Assembly: GCA_028023455.1 (NCBI GenBank)
Contig: JAQFVV010000050.1
Span: 2,854,626-2,918,625 of the forward strand
Direction of reading: 5' to 3'
DNA length: 64,000 nt
Source of the DNA: Epiperipatus broadwayi
Lineage: Eukaryota; Onychophora; Udeonychophora; Euonychophora; Peripatidae
The position numbers and the translations under genes are program-made. The stretch's first letter is position 1. Each line of letters starts with the position of its first letter. The notes beneath the pieces are model-generated. The model worked only from the letters and a program-made list of their open reading frames with translations, ran no database searches and was not told the DNA's origin. Positions 46,880 to 57,652 of the stretch are shown piece by piece.

Positions 46880-47120
46880 GAGCAATAATAGTTGTAATAA
46901 TAGTAATAGTATTAAAAATAGTAGCAATAGTAGTAGTAGTAATAGTTGGTGTAGAAGTAGTAGGTGTGGGAGTAGTAGCAGAGGGAGGTAGAGTAAAAAG
47001 AATAGTAGGAATAGGAATAAGTAGTAGAATAAGTATAGGAGTAGTAGCAGTAATAGGAACCCTCACAGAAGCAGCACTATCATTATAATTGGTAGTAGTC
47101 GTAGTAGTAATAGTAGTTTA
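46880..47120. repeat. Imperfect (TAG)n triplet repeat
   Basis: About 240 bp dominated by AGT/AAT triplets with interruptions such as GGTGTGGGAGTAG. Serine-rich plus-strand and threonine-rich minus-strand open frames are by-products of the repeat. Confidence 0.88.
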
Positions 47121-47169
47121 ATTTAAATTCATGTTTCATTTGCGAAAAGAATCAACATATATATATATA

Positions 47170-47345
47170 TATTGTACTGGTCAAAACATGTTTATCCATC
47201 TAACATGAGCTGGAACTCACAAAATGTACTTCAAATCCAGTCAAGCCCGAGATTTAGGTCAGGGACCAGCCTAGATTCGAACCCACTATCTAAGCCCCAG
47301 ATCTAACACCTAATAAACAACATAATAGTGATGGCACATAGGAAT
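47170..47345 (-). mobile_element. tRNA-derived SINE relic
   Basis: On the minus strand, TTAGGTGTTAGATC (worn A box) is followed by GGGTTCGAATCTAGG, an almost perfect B box. A body ending ATGTTTTGACCAGTAC then runs into an (AT)n run at 47157-47170. It is a different family from 37924 and 61696. No duplications were found. Confidence 0.55.
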
Positions 47346-48185
47346 TAATTTTAATCCAGCCGACTAGCAAAGCTGAGCAAAACAATGAGACATCTATAAT
47401 ACTATGACTAAACTAAAATATATATAAGCAGGTTTTACTTTTGGAAGTGGAGAAAAGAAGGAATTCGAACTACTCAAATAAGTTAGACAATAAAATATAT
47501 TTTAATATACTGACAAATTACTATACATTTATAAATTAAGTACATTAGTATGTGCATGAATGATCAAGCGGTAGATAATTACATAGTATCATTCACACTA
47601 TTATTTCTCATATGCTCTTTATTAGCTAAATAATATATTACAAATAAACACACATCTTTGGTGGGTCCAATATTAAGATGCCAATCGAATATTAGAAAGA
47701 ATTACATAATACTGCCATTAATGCTTTGATTTATGGTTCAGAAACATGGTGACTAACATATTTTTCTAGGAGCATTCTGAAATTCATTATACATATGATA
47801 TAAACTATTTTCATGCCATTGAGGTCATGAAAATAAACAAAATACATTTGAAAACATTTGATTATATTTGAATCTATGACAAAATATTGAATGAAAAATT
47901 ATTTTAACAATAGTAAGATGAACGCTTTATTTTTCCCAAGGCATATACTCTTAAATAGATATATAAATTACAATGGTGGGACTGTATAAGACTGAAATAA
48001 ATTTAATTAATAAAATAGAAGTAATTGGCATTTATATATATATATATTTTAAGCAGAGCGCAATTTTAATATTAGAGCATTAAAACTGGGTCATGAAGCA
48101 AAAGAAATAATAATACGAAGAAGTTTGCGGTACTGACATTATAACCAAGAAATAACAGGAAAAGGCATGCTTCTGGATAAAAGAT
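47346..48185. other. AT-rich intergenic DNA
   Basis: No gene or element recognised. An AT run lies at 48035-48048. Confidence 0.4.
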
Positions 48186-48189
48186 GGAG

Positions 48190-48375
48190 TGGATGGGCAT
48201 AGCATGTGCCAGACTTAGGGATCACCGCCAGAGGCCTTTTTATACGAAGAAATGGATGGGCATAGCATGTGCCAGACTTAGGGATCACCACCAGTGGCCT
48301 TTTTATACAAAGAAAGAATATGCATAGCATGTGCCAGACTTATGGGATCACCGCCTGAGGCATTTTATATGAAAT
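48190..48375. repeat. 63-bp minisatellite, three copies
   Basis: Three tandem copies of a 60-63 bp unit: ATGGATGGGCATAGCATGTG, then CCAGACTTAGGGATCACC, then GGCCTTTTTATAC-AAGAA. The units are about 90 percent alike and much richer in G+C than their surroundings. The minus-strand open frame over them is a repeat artefact. Confidence 0.9.
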
Positions 48376-48382
48376 AAATGTG

Positions 48383-48470
48383 ATTCTGGATAGCTCAACT
48401 ATCTATGGAATGAGATATGAGAAGAAATCTATGGGTTCGAACTTGTCACAACCCCCAGATTAGAAGACTA
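48383..48470 (+). mobile_element. Possible tRNA-derived SINE relic
   Basis: GGATAGCTCAACT resembles a pol III A box, and ATGGGTTCGAACTTG, 45 bp further on, resembles a B box. It ends at an (AT)n run (48481-48498). No duplications were seen. Confidence 0.4.
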
Positions 48471-48499
48471 GAAGCATGTAATATATATATATATATATC

Positions 48500-50338
48500 G
48501 AAGATATGCTAAATGTTAGTAACGCAGTGTGACTGAATGTCCCTAATGACATGAAATATAACTTACTGCTTTAAAAATAAATGACCCTTGTTTGAATACC
48601 ATAATTTATACAAATAATACACTATGCAGTTATATATATAGAGAGAAAGATTTAGATTTCATTTACTAAAATTTACTTGAAGATTTTATTTAGCAAAAGA
48701 AACATTAAGATTTAGATTTCAAATTAATAAAATATACGTTAAGATTTGATTTAGTAAAATAAATATTAAGATTAACCCCCTTCCCTTTCCTATTATTTAA
48801 AATAATTCAATCCCACCTTCCTGGATTTTACAATAACTGGAATACATAGCATATATTTTAAGAGTATAAAAAAATAACTAGCAGTTATATATATAAAACA
48901 AGTCACCTCCTTTTAGAATTAAATAAATAATATTTTAAAAGATTTCAAAGCATTAATTAGCTTGAGTTCTGGATTTACCCCGGGTAGAAAATCCAGAGTT
49001 AAACAAATCAATTTTTATATTAAAAATGAACCTAAAATGTTGATTCATAAAACAATCTGGCGAACGTATTAATTTACAATGCATTATATATATATTTTAA
49101 GGGGACATTAATAATCTTAGTTCATGGAGGTTTACTTAAAAGAAAGAAAAGATTTTACAAAATTCAACTCATCAGACTGTTTAAGATTGGAATATTAATT
49201 AGAGAAGCATATATATAAAATTATTAATATTATAAAATCAAATAAATAAATGACCGCACCAAGGTTAAAGAAAGTTAGAGCATATGAGAGAAAATTAAAT
49301 ATATAGAAATCATTTACTTAAAAGCAAATTACATATTAAAACAAAACAAAGTTAAATCACATATTAGAGGAAATCTTGATAGATGAATTAGGCTAGATTT
49401 AGTTTCAATGGTAGCAGTTCGAAATAATTTACCTTGCAATTTTTAAAGTCCAATTTAAAGTATGGCATGCGCATGGCAATTGAAATGCAAGTTCTCCTGT
49501 GGCAGCAAGCTTCTATTGTCACACTAAAGTTCTTAGGTCAGGCTTTTACTTCACTCTTAGGCAGCAGAATGGTATGGCCGCGGAAGATGATGACCCAACT
49601 GGGCCAAGAAGTGATGGATTTACTGCTACATTATTTAAGTTTCAAGTGATGTGTAATATGTTTACAATCAGTTCTCTCAATAGTAGCTAATCTAATCTGT
49701 CTAAAAATTCAGTCATTTTATACTTTTTCTTTTATCAGTTGTTTTTGAAGATGCAACAGTAAGATAACATCCAAAAATAAATTCAAATCTATTTCCAGAT
49801 TAGAAATAGATTTGACAACATGTTTTTAACAAAAGTGTCTCTAATCTTAATCCCATTTTAAGTAAAACTTTAATTAAAAATACCTTCCCCAGATTAAAAC
49901 AATAGTGCTTCCAACCCCTTTAATTATTTTTAGACAAGTACTGCAGCATCTTCCATATTGGATTTTACAATACTTTAATAATAAAAAAAACAAGCAATTT
50001 AAAAAGAAAAAGCTAAAAATGACACACAATAAAATATTTAAAAATCAATATTTTGTTAGTAAGTTTTGCTCCTATATATATATTTGAGTTGCACCTCTGA
50101 TACTTTAATAAAAAAGAACTAATAATTTATAAAAAAGAATTAATAATAATTTTAAAACATGTTATTGAAACATTAAATTTTATAATTTAGGCGCGCATTT
50201 CAAATATATACATGAAATATATATATACACAACAAAAGGAGTGGGATGGGAAATAGGGATTTAAACACGGGTTAGTAGGTGGAAACATGAAGCTCAATCT
50301 TAAGCTAAGATTGACTGCTTTAATATATATATATATAT
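48500..50338. other. AT-rich intergenic DNA
   Basis: About 1.8 kb. Stretch 49430-49650 is richer in G+C with short open frames (71 and 63 codons) that match nothing I know. The rest is AT-rich. Confidence 0.4.
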
Positions 50339-52754
50339 TGTAACGGAATATATGCCGTTACATTATTTTAAAATGAAAATAAAAAGATCGTAAATAAAAT
50401 TTGATTTATTAAAAAGAAAAAAAAACTTAAAAAACTGAAAATTAAAAGTTGTTTAATATATATAGATCGCATGATGGACAACTTTAAAAACTTTTAAAAA
50501 AATAAAAATATTTGAAAGTAATTTTTTTTTGTAAAAAGTAAAGATATAAAGATTAATATTTTAAAAATAGAAATAATGTTGATTTCTATAGTCTTAGAAA
50601 ATGGAAATGATTGTCTTATTAATTAAATGATTGTTCAAAAGCAAACTACCTCGTGAGGCATGTAAAATAAATTAAATGGTCAGATAAGAGAATACAAAGG
50701 AATTAAATGACCAATCCAAACACGAAACTGACAGCACGGACCATAACTGAAACACGAATGGATTAGTGACGTCTTGCTCGTTGAATCTCAAGATCTAATG
50801 ATAAGAGACTAATAAAAATATAAAAGCCAAATTATTATTATAATTGTTATCTGAGAGCTGACTATGAATAGATCGTTATAACTAGCTATATTGCAGATTT
50901 TCACGATGTGGAAGTCTGCAATAAATTTAATTTTCCGGACAACCAGCTGAAGCCTCTGGATGACAGTGCCTGACCAAATGCATGGCAAGTCACAGTTTCA
51001 TTTCAAAGAAGGACAAAATCTACTAAAGTGATCACGAAGATGGACTTCTCAATCTATTAAATCCGTAAAGTATGAACTATTGTATCTATCTAATAACTTT
51101 CCTAAAATTGCAAGTAATTAATAACTGAAAATAAGAACTCTTATCTGACTTAAAGAATGCAAATTCAATTATTGATATTTTTTTTATGTAAATGTTTAAG
51201 CAATCATTTCCAGTTCTTTTTTTTTGTGTGTATTATATTTTAACTAAAAATGTATTAAATTTAAAGTTGTTTATAGACGCTTGCATGGATTCGTTTTGGT
51301 TAATTATATTTTGGTTTTCATATTTGATCAAAGTATATAGACATTCGATAAATAATGATACCTTACGGTGAGTATCGAAATGTATTTATTCGGATGTCTT
51401 TTAAGTTATTGGTGACAACGCAAGTATCTTACGGTTGAATACTATTGGGTTACTTATGAGTTTCCCTCTGCGATTGTCGGCATCAATAATTTTGTATTTT
51501 GATCAAATATGAAAACCAAAATATAATTAACCGAAACGAATCCATGCAAGCGTCTATAAACAACTTTAAATTTATATTTTGGTTTTCATATTTGATCAAA
51601 ATACAAAATTATTGATGCCGACAATCGCAGAGGGAAACTCATAAGTAACCCAATAGTATTCAACCGTAAGATACTTGCGTTGTCACCAATAACTTAAAAG
51701 ACATCCGAATAAATACATTTCGATACTCACCGTAAGGTATCATTATTTATCGAATGTCTATATACTTTGATCAAATATGAAAACCAAAATATAATTAACC
51801 CAAACGAATCCATGCAAGCGTCTATAAACAACTTTAAATTTAATACATTTTTAGTTAAAATATAATACACACAAAAAAAAGAACTGGAAATGATTGCTTA
51901 AACATTTACATAAAAAATATCAATAATTGAATTTGCATTCTTTAAGTCAGATAAGAGTTCTTATTTTCAGTTATTAATTACTTGCAATTTTAGGAAAGTT
52001 ATTAGATAGATACAATAGTTCATACTTTACGGATTTAATAGATTGAGAAGTCCATCTTCGTGATCACTTTAGTAGATTTTGTCCTTCTTTGAAATGAAAC
52101 TGTGACTTGCCATGCATTTGGTCAGGACTGTCATCCAGAGGCTTCAGCTGGTTGTCCGGAAAATTAAATTTATTGCAGACTTCCACATCGTGAAAATCTG
52201 CAATATAGCTAGTTATAACGATCTATTCATAGTCAGCTCTCAGATAACAATTATAATAATAATTTGGCTTTTATATTTTTATTAGTCTCTTATCATTAGA
52301 TCTTGAGATTCAACGAGCAAGACGTCACTAATCCATTCGTGTTTCAGTTATGGTCCGTGCTGTCAGTTTCGTGTTTGGATTGGTCATTTAATTCCTTTGT
52401 ATTCTCTTATCTGACCATTTAATTTATTTTACATGCCTCACGAGGTAGTTTGCTTTTGAACAATCATTTAATTAATAAGACAATCATTTCCATTTTCTAA
52501 GACTATAGAAATCAACATTATTTCTATTTTTAAAATATTAATCTTTATATCTTTACTTTTTACAAAAAAAAATTACTTTCAAATATTTTTATTTTTTAAA
52601 AGTTTTTAAAGTTGTCCATCATGCGATCTATATATATTAAACAACTTTTAATTTTCAGTTTTTTAAGTTTTTTTTTCTTTTTAATAAATCAAATTTTATT
52701 TACGATCTTTTTATTTTCATTTTAAAATAATGTAACGGCATATATTCCGTTACA
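50339..52754. repeat. 2.4-kb nearly perfect palindrome
   Basis: Arms of about 1.19 kb (50339-51530 and about 51573-52754) are inverted copies differing at only a few sites: a one-base gap near 50969/52126, a substitution near 51298/51801 and an A-run length difference. Outer ends are TGTAACGG...CCGTTACA. A block of about 163 bp (51334-51496) recurs inverted at 51604-51766, flanked each time by the same inverted sequence. No long open frame exists. TTGGTGACAACGCAAG within the arms loosely resembles an LTR-element primer site. It could be a foldback transposon, a recent palindromic duplication or an assembly artefact. Confidence 0.92.
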
Positions 52755-52904
52755 ATATATATACATACAATTTTAAACAACAATAAGTATTTAAATTTAA
52801 AACATTTAAAATATATATTATTCTTTGAATAATTCTATAAAATAGCTTAATATTTACATTTAAGTAATGAAATTTTGTTTTATTTTTGCCCAGTGTGGCT
52901 TAGT

Positions 52905-52990
52905 GCAGTGGTTGAGTTTTAGACTCTAGTACTGAACATCTTTTCAACTCAAATCACACTGGTGCTTTGAAATTCTCAAGAAGGAAGAAG
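52905..52990 (+). mobile_element. tRNA-like SINE relic
   Basis: GTGTGGCTTAGTGCAGTGG is a worn A-box region, and TTCAACTCAAATCACACTGG, about 45 bp later, is a worn B-box region, giving a tRNA-like 5' head. The rest of the element is not delimited. Confidence 0.45.
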
Positions 52991-53833
52991 AAGAATTCTG
53001 TAATTTAATGGATAGACTCAATGTGAATCATAGTTAAATTCTTTCAAACTTCATATGCATTTCCAAGCACGAGAGCATTTGGGATTAAAGAGTGCACCCT
53101 AGACCACAAGATTTATAGATTATGGTCTAATTGTGTCATTTCTGTTTTTCAAAACTTTTGGGAACTCCTGAGTAACAAAACGTTTTGTTTTTTTATTTTT
53201 AATGATCATTTTGATACATGCCATTTAATTTTTAAAAGGTGATGCCATTATTTTAACAATTAATGATGTCATTATTGATAAATTTGATGCATGATATTTC
53301 CAATCATATATATTTAGTGCCATTGTTCTGTAAAGAAAAAAAAGTTATTTTAGGTAAATTTTTAGTGAACTGAATTTTGTTACATTTATATTTTTAAATA
53401 GATAGATAGATGGATGAATAGATGTAGATAGATAGGAAGATCAGCAGGCAGAAAGGTGGACAGACAGAAAGAAGGGGAGAGTGAGTGTGTGCCACCTTGT
53501 GGAGTGGTTGACTAAACTTTCTATTATTTAGTAATTAAAATGTTTGAGATTGATTGTCAGTAATATTATTATGAAATAGTATATTTAGATTATTTACAGT
53601 TTAGCATTAGCCATGGTTGGTTTATAATTAAATAGGATATTAATTTTGATTAATCTTTCATAAAATGTTAATTATATTGAGTTATTTTAACTCATTCTTG
53701 GGCTAATTTGTCATAACACAATAATACTTCATATTCAAGAATATATGATTTTTTTTCATTCTTTAAAATGTAATCCAGTTTTAGTTTGATATTCATAGGA
53801 TGATGTTATGGTGATGAAATGTAAATTTACTAA
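52991..53833. other. Intergenic DNA
   Basis: Contains a worn (GATA)n run at 53398-53445. Nothing else recognised. Confidence 0.4.
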
Positions 53834-53847
53834 ATGTTCATAGATAT

Positions 53848-54273
53848 AAACAAGGCAAAACTCTCTATACAGTACTGCCACCCTTTGTCAACCAGAATAA
53901 TCAATGGATGCCAGAAGGCTTGTGCATAAAGTCCCTATCTAATGCCTACTCATCCAATATCTCCAGACTAGTTTCTGGCTTTTGACCTTCATCAGTGAGG
54001 AGCTTTGGATCTGAGAGCACTGCATCTAGGTCTTAGGATCTAATGCAACCCTCCAGCAACCACCTTTTATCTCTACTTAGCTATAAACTATGAGAATGAA
54101 ATTGAAAACACAAAAATATTTTCAATCTAAGCTCAATAGCCTATATAGTCATATGAATCTGAACTCAGTTCAGAACCCATACATTTTGGTTGCAGAGGGT
54201 GGCAGTACTGCATAGAGAATTTTGACTAGTTTATAAACAATTATGTGCTAGTATAAGAGATAGGGATCATGTG
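53848..54273 (-). mobile_element. Palindromic hammerhead element, family 1 copy 10
   Basis: End B on the left (AAACAAGGCAAAACTC), end A on the right (ATAGGGATCATGTG). Perfect 14-bp flanking repeats ATGTTCATAGATAT lie at 53834-53847 and 54274-54287, the clearest in the window. The left arm carries a hammerhead (53952-54010); the right arm is shortened to the outer 60-80 bp. No coding capacity. Confidence 0.92.
53952..54010 (-). ncRNA. Hammerhead ribozyme motif, family 1
   Basis: Complete 59-nt layout with CTGATGA and GAAAC core and GTC before the cleavage point. One stem I pair is broken (TGGAGA against TCCTCA), and stem II is weak (GG/CC plus loop). Confidence 0.6.
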
Positions 54274-54544
54274 ATGTTCATAGATATCTGAAAAGGAATG
54301 ATTAGAAGCTTAGAAACATACTGTGACCTTATATAGATGAATTTTTACATTGTTCAGTAATTCAAGTTCGATCTAACCAGTAAATCGATTGGGTAATATG
54401 AACAGATTAGTATTACTATTTCAGCATTATTCATAATCCAGATTAAGCAGGAAGACACATTGCAACTAGCATTGGTTGTTCACGGGACAATATTCCAGCA
54501 TAAATTGATAATTTTATTATTTTTATTCTGCCTTCGTTTAGTTT

Positions 54545-55267
54545 TTATGTTAAAGATACTACACAATTTTCTTCAGTTTAAAAAAAAAATTAAGTTTCAA
54601 CTATCATATGAATGATTTTTAGGTACTTTAGATATTGCATCACTGGATATGAATATACCACATGATGAAGATAATGAGTGTATTAAAAGTACTCAGCAAG
54701 ATAGAAAGTACAATCACAATCTTATTGCAGCCATGGCTGAATAAATATATTTAATTTTTAATTTTAAGATATAATTTTTTCACTTTAAATTCAAAATATT
54801 ATTTACAGAAATAAGAGAATTCAGTAGGTACAAAAATATTACCATGTTATACAAAGACTTTTATGGACAATTGAAATTCTCTATACCTGGTAATGCTAGA
54901 TTTAAAACCTCACACTTTGTTGACATATATAGATGATATATTCATGATATGATCACATAATGCAGTTAAACTTCATAGGTTCTTAGATTATATAAATAAT
55001 TTTAATAAAAATGTAAATTTTACAATGAAATTTTTGAAAGCAATTGCATATTTTCTTGACGTTGCAATTATTTACACTAATAAGGTTCTTACTACTAGTC
55101 TATATAGCATCCCAATTTATGAGTCATAGCTATTTATATTTTCATCCTGTAACTATCCAAAATACTTAAAGGTTAATATCCACTATAGTCAATTTTTAAA
55201 AAAATTAGAAGGATTAGTAGTAATGAGAAATTTCATCAACAAAATAATAAAGTTCTACATGATAGAT
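54545..55267 (+). pseudogene. Penelope-like reverse transcriptase relic
   Basis: Degraded RT with the family order LDIASL-MNIPHDE, then YIDDIFMI, FTMKF, AIAYFLDV, SCNYPKYLK and HYSQFLK. The catalytic YIDD is intact, but stops follow it (YIDDIFMI then a stop). Several frames must be combined. The C-terminal part continues at 57653. Confidence 0.82.
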
Positions 55268-56175
55268 TCAAAAAGCTTTTTCTTTGCCCATCCTTATAAA
55301 AATCTTCTACTTTTTCATTACAATGAGAACTTGTTGGAGCATAAACCTGAATTATCTGCATTTGATATCTGCCATTAAGTTGAATAACTGATTTTGCCAC
55401 TTTGACTGATACATCATCAATCTCCACAATATTATTCTTCCCCACTTTATTTATAAGGAATCCTACTCCCTTCATACTTTGAATGTTTGTTCCTTTGTAG
55501 CACAGCATGCTCACTTTTAAATAGATTGTTTCTTCACCTTTTTTTTCTAACTTCACAAAAACCAATGATGTCCTATTTAATATGGGACATTTTTCCCAAT
55601 TCTTACAATCTTTCTTCACTTGAAATACAACAGCAGTTGTAAGTACCTAAATAAAGGTTATCATCAAATGGCAGCCGGGATCAACAATCAGGAGATTCTT
55701 AACACCTTGATCCTTTGGCCACTAGCCACTGTCTTGGCTGGTAAGTTTACAGCCTCCTGGAAATAAGGGCCATGATTAAATTTTGTTCATCATGATTGCA
55801 AATATCTATTAGAAGATAAAACAATCATTCAGACACACATTTATTCTGCCTTCAAGAAACACAACAGATGTCAGGAAACTGGGAAGAAAGAACATATTAA
55901 AACAGGCAAAGCTCATTATGATCCTGTGATGTTTATTGGCTTAAAAAGAACAGTGTTTTTGATCTTAAACAGAGTTAAAAATCTAATAAACTTATTATAG
56001 TGCCTAATGCATGTTGGTAAGCAATACATATGATTAATTATATAGTAATAACATCTGCAACAACAAGAATATATGGAAGGGACATTAGGACTCTGCCCTA
56101 TTTAGTTTCTTTAAGGCCTCCAGGAGGACTCTCAGAGTCTCCTTTCAGTTAACAGCAAATTCCTTTTTGTAAACA
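55262..56175 (-). mobile_element. Inverted 5' half of a twin-primed RTE
   Basis: Antisense RTE sequence from mid-endonuclease (near the QKAF region at 55262) up to the 5' end of the UTR at about 56175. A 127-codon piece (55236-55619) covers KGVGFLINK through QVYAPTSSH. A 50-bp terminal-only family 1 insertion lies at 55895-55944. It joins directly to sense 3' RTE sequence at 56176. Confidence 0.85.
55895..55944 (-). mobile_element. Minimal family 1 insertion
   Basis: 50 bp made of end B (TTAAAACAGGCAAAGCTC) and end A (TCCTGTGATGTTTATTGGC) only. It is flanked by AAAGAACA at 55887-55894 and 55945-55952. The intact RTE 5' UTR lacks it, which confirms an insertion. Confidence 0.65.
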
Positions 56176-56778
56176 TTGGATTTTAACCAACCAAAAAAAC
56201 AAACAAACTGGATTTAAATGTGGGTTTTGTACAGTAGATAACATTCAAGTATTTGGAGAAGTTATATAAAGTACCATTTGTACATTATGAAATGTTATTT
56301 GATTCTATAAGCATTTCTTCAGTTATTAAAGTATTAAATCATCAAGTTATAGATCCTGGAAATTATTATATTCTTAAGAATATTTATAAAAATGCAACAA
56401 CAACAATTAAATAACATGTAAATATAAGGAAGATTAACATTGAGAAGGGTGCAAGTCAGGGTGACTCCATATCTCCAAAACTTTTTATACCAGTTGTTAA
56501 AAGTATTTTGTAAATCAAGATCTTGCAGATGATATAGTTGTTTTGCAAATAATGCTTTTGAGCTTCAAGAAAAGTTGCAAGAGTTATAAGATGAAAGTAA
56601 GAAAGTAGAATTAAAAGTAAATGTTAAAAAAGACTAAAGTAATGTTTAATGCATTTTTTGAAAGATAGAAATAAATATTGATGATGAGTTAAGAGAAGTT
56701 AACAACTACAAATACCTTAGTAAAATTATTACTAGATGAAAACATAATGGATGAAATTAATCATAGAATTAATATTGT

Positions 56779-57133
56779 AATATAGGGTATATGAGCACAG
56801 ACTTTCACACCTCCCACCTCTCTCCACTCTATCTAATAACACTGATACACCTAAACACATATATCTGAAAAATAAATATTTTTTTTCCCCCCCTCCCTCT
56901 CCCCCCCCAGTTTTTCCTTTTTTTGTTTTATAGTTTTTTATATGTTATATATATAAGTATAATTTTCACACCACCCACCCCTCTCCATTCTATCTAATAA
57001 CACTGATACACCAACACGCTGAAAAGATAAATAATCACCAATATACGTATTTCATGCTAAACCAGCAATCATCAGTTGGTCCAGACTATCATCTTTACAC
57101 ACATATATAGTATAAGTGCTCAGATATATATTA
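56779..57133. mobile_element. Family 2 palindromic element, partial copy
   Basis: Two diverged direct stretches of the family 2 left arm (56795-56875 and 56955-57120), both with CACTGATACACC, separated by a T- and C-rich run (56880-56940). It splits the RTE between the INHRI and KFG-SAFGR regions; the site reads ATTAA on both sides. It holds one intact-core hammerhead (57031-57089). Confidence 0.75.
57031..57089 (-). ncRNA. Hammerhead ribozyme motif, family 2, intact core
   Basis: Read on the minus strand: ATAGTC, TGG, ACCAA, CTGATGA, stem II TGCT/AGCA with GGTTT loop, GAAA, short stem III with ACGT loop, UA, then TTGGT and GATTAT. The layout equals that at 24155-24213. The base of stem II is a T-T mismatch, and one stem I pair (A-G-T against GATTAT) differs. 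Confidence 0.7.
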
Positions 57134-57652
57134 AATTTGGTTGAAGTGCTTTTGGTAGAAAAACTTAATACGAAAGGGAAATATGCCTATGAGTTTTAAA
57201 AGGAGGGTTTTTAATAAATATGTTTTACCATTTCTTACTTATAGATTTGAGATTTTGGACACTTAACAAAAAAGCAATACATAGACTTCAGACAACTCAA
57301 TGAAGTATGAAGAGATGCATGTTAGGAATAACAAGGGGAGATAGAAAATAAAATACATGGGTCAGAAAACAAACAGCTGTTATTGACATCATTGAAAAAA
57401 TTAAGAAACTGAAGTGAGTTGGCCTCAACATATTGCTAGAAAAAATGGTAATAAATGAATAGTGGAAATCTTAAATTGGATTTTAAGAGATTGTAAAAGG
57501 CCTAGAAACTTATGTGAGATGGATGAATAAAATATTGGTGTTAGAGTCATGTTGAGAAGAGACACTACAGATGAGATAAAGTGAATTGAACTTAGACACC
57601 TTTAGCCTACAGTGGATTGGTAATGGTTGAAAATGATGCTGATATGATAGAT

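Larger units (their letters stand above)
56176..57652 (+). mobile_element. Sense 3' half of a twin-primed RTE
   Basis: Sense RTE sequence from the LDFNQP region of the RT to the 3' end with a GAT-rich tail, interrupted by a family 2 element at 56779-57133. The insertion site is bounded by ATGATAGAT at 55259-55267 and 57644-57652 (9 bp, partly overlapping the GAT-rich tail, so not decisive). Penelope-like sequence resumes immediately after. The coding frame is broken by many changes. Confidence 0.85.

Noticed and set aside
46803-47066. Ser/Asn-rich and Thr/Ile-rich frames on both strands
   Set aside because: Both derive from the imperfect TAG triplet repeat.
48139-48330. 63-codon minus-strand frame with repeated peptide
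   Set aside because: The peptide repeat only mirrors the 63-bp minisatellite; no independent evidence of coding.
50339-52754. Hammerhead core inside the large palindrome
   Set aside because: I looked for CTGANGA followed by GAAA in hammerhead spacing on both arms and found none.
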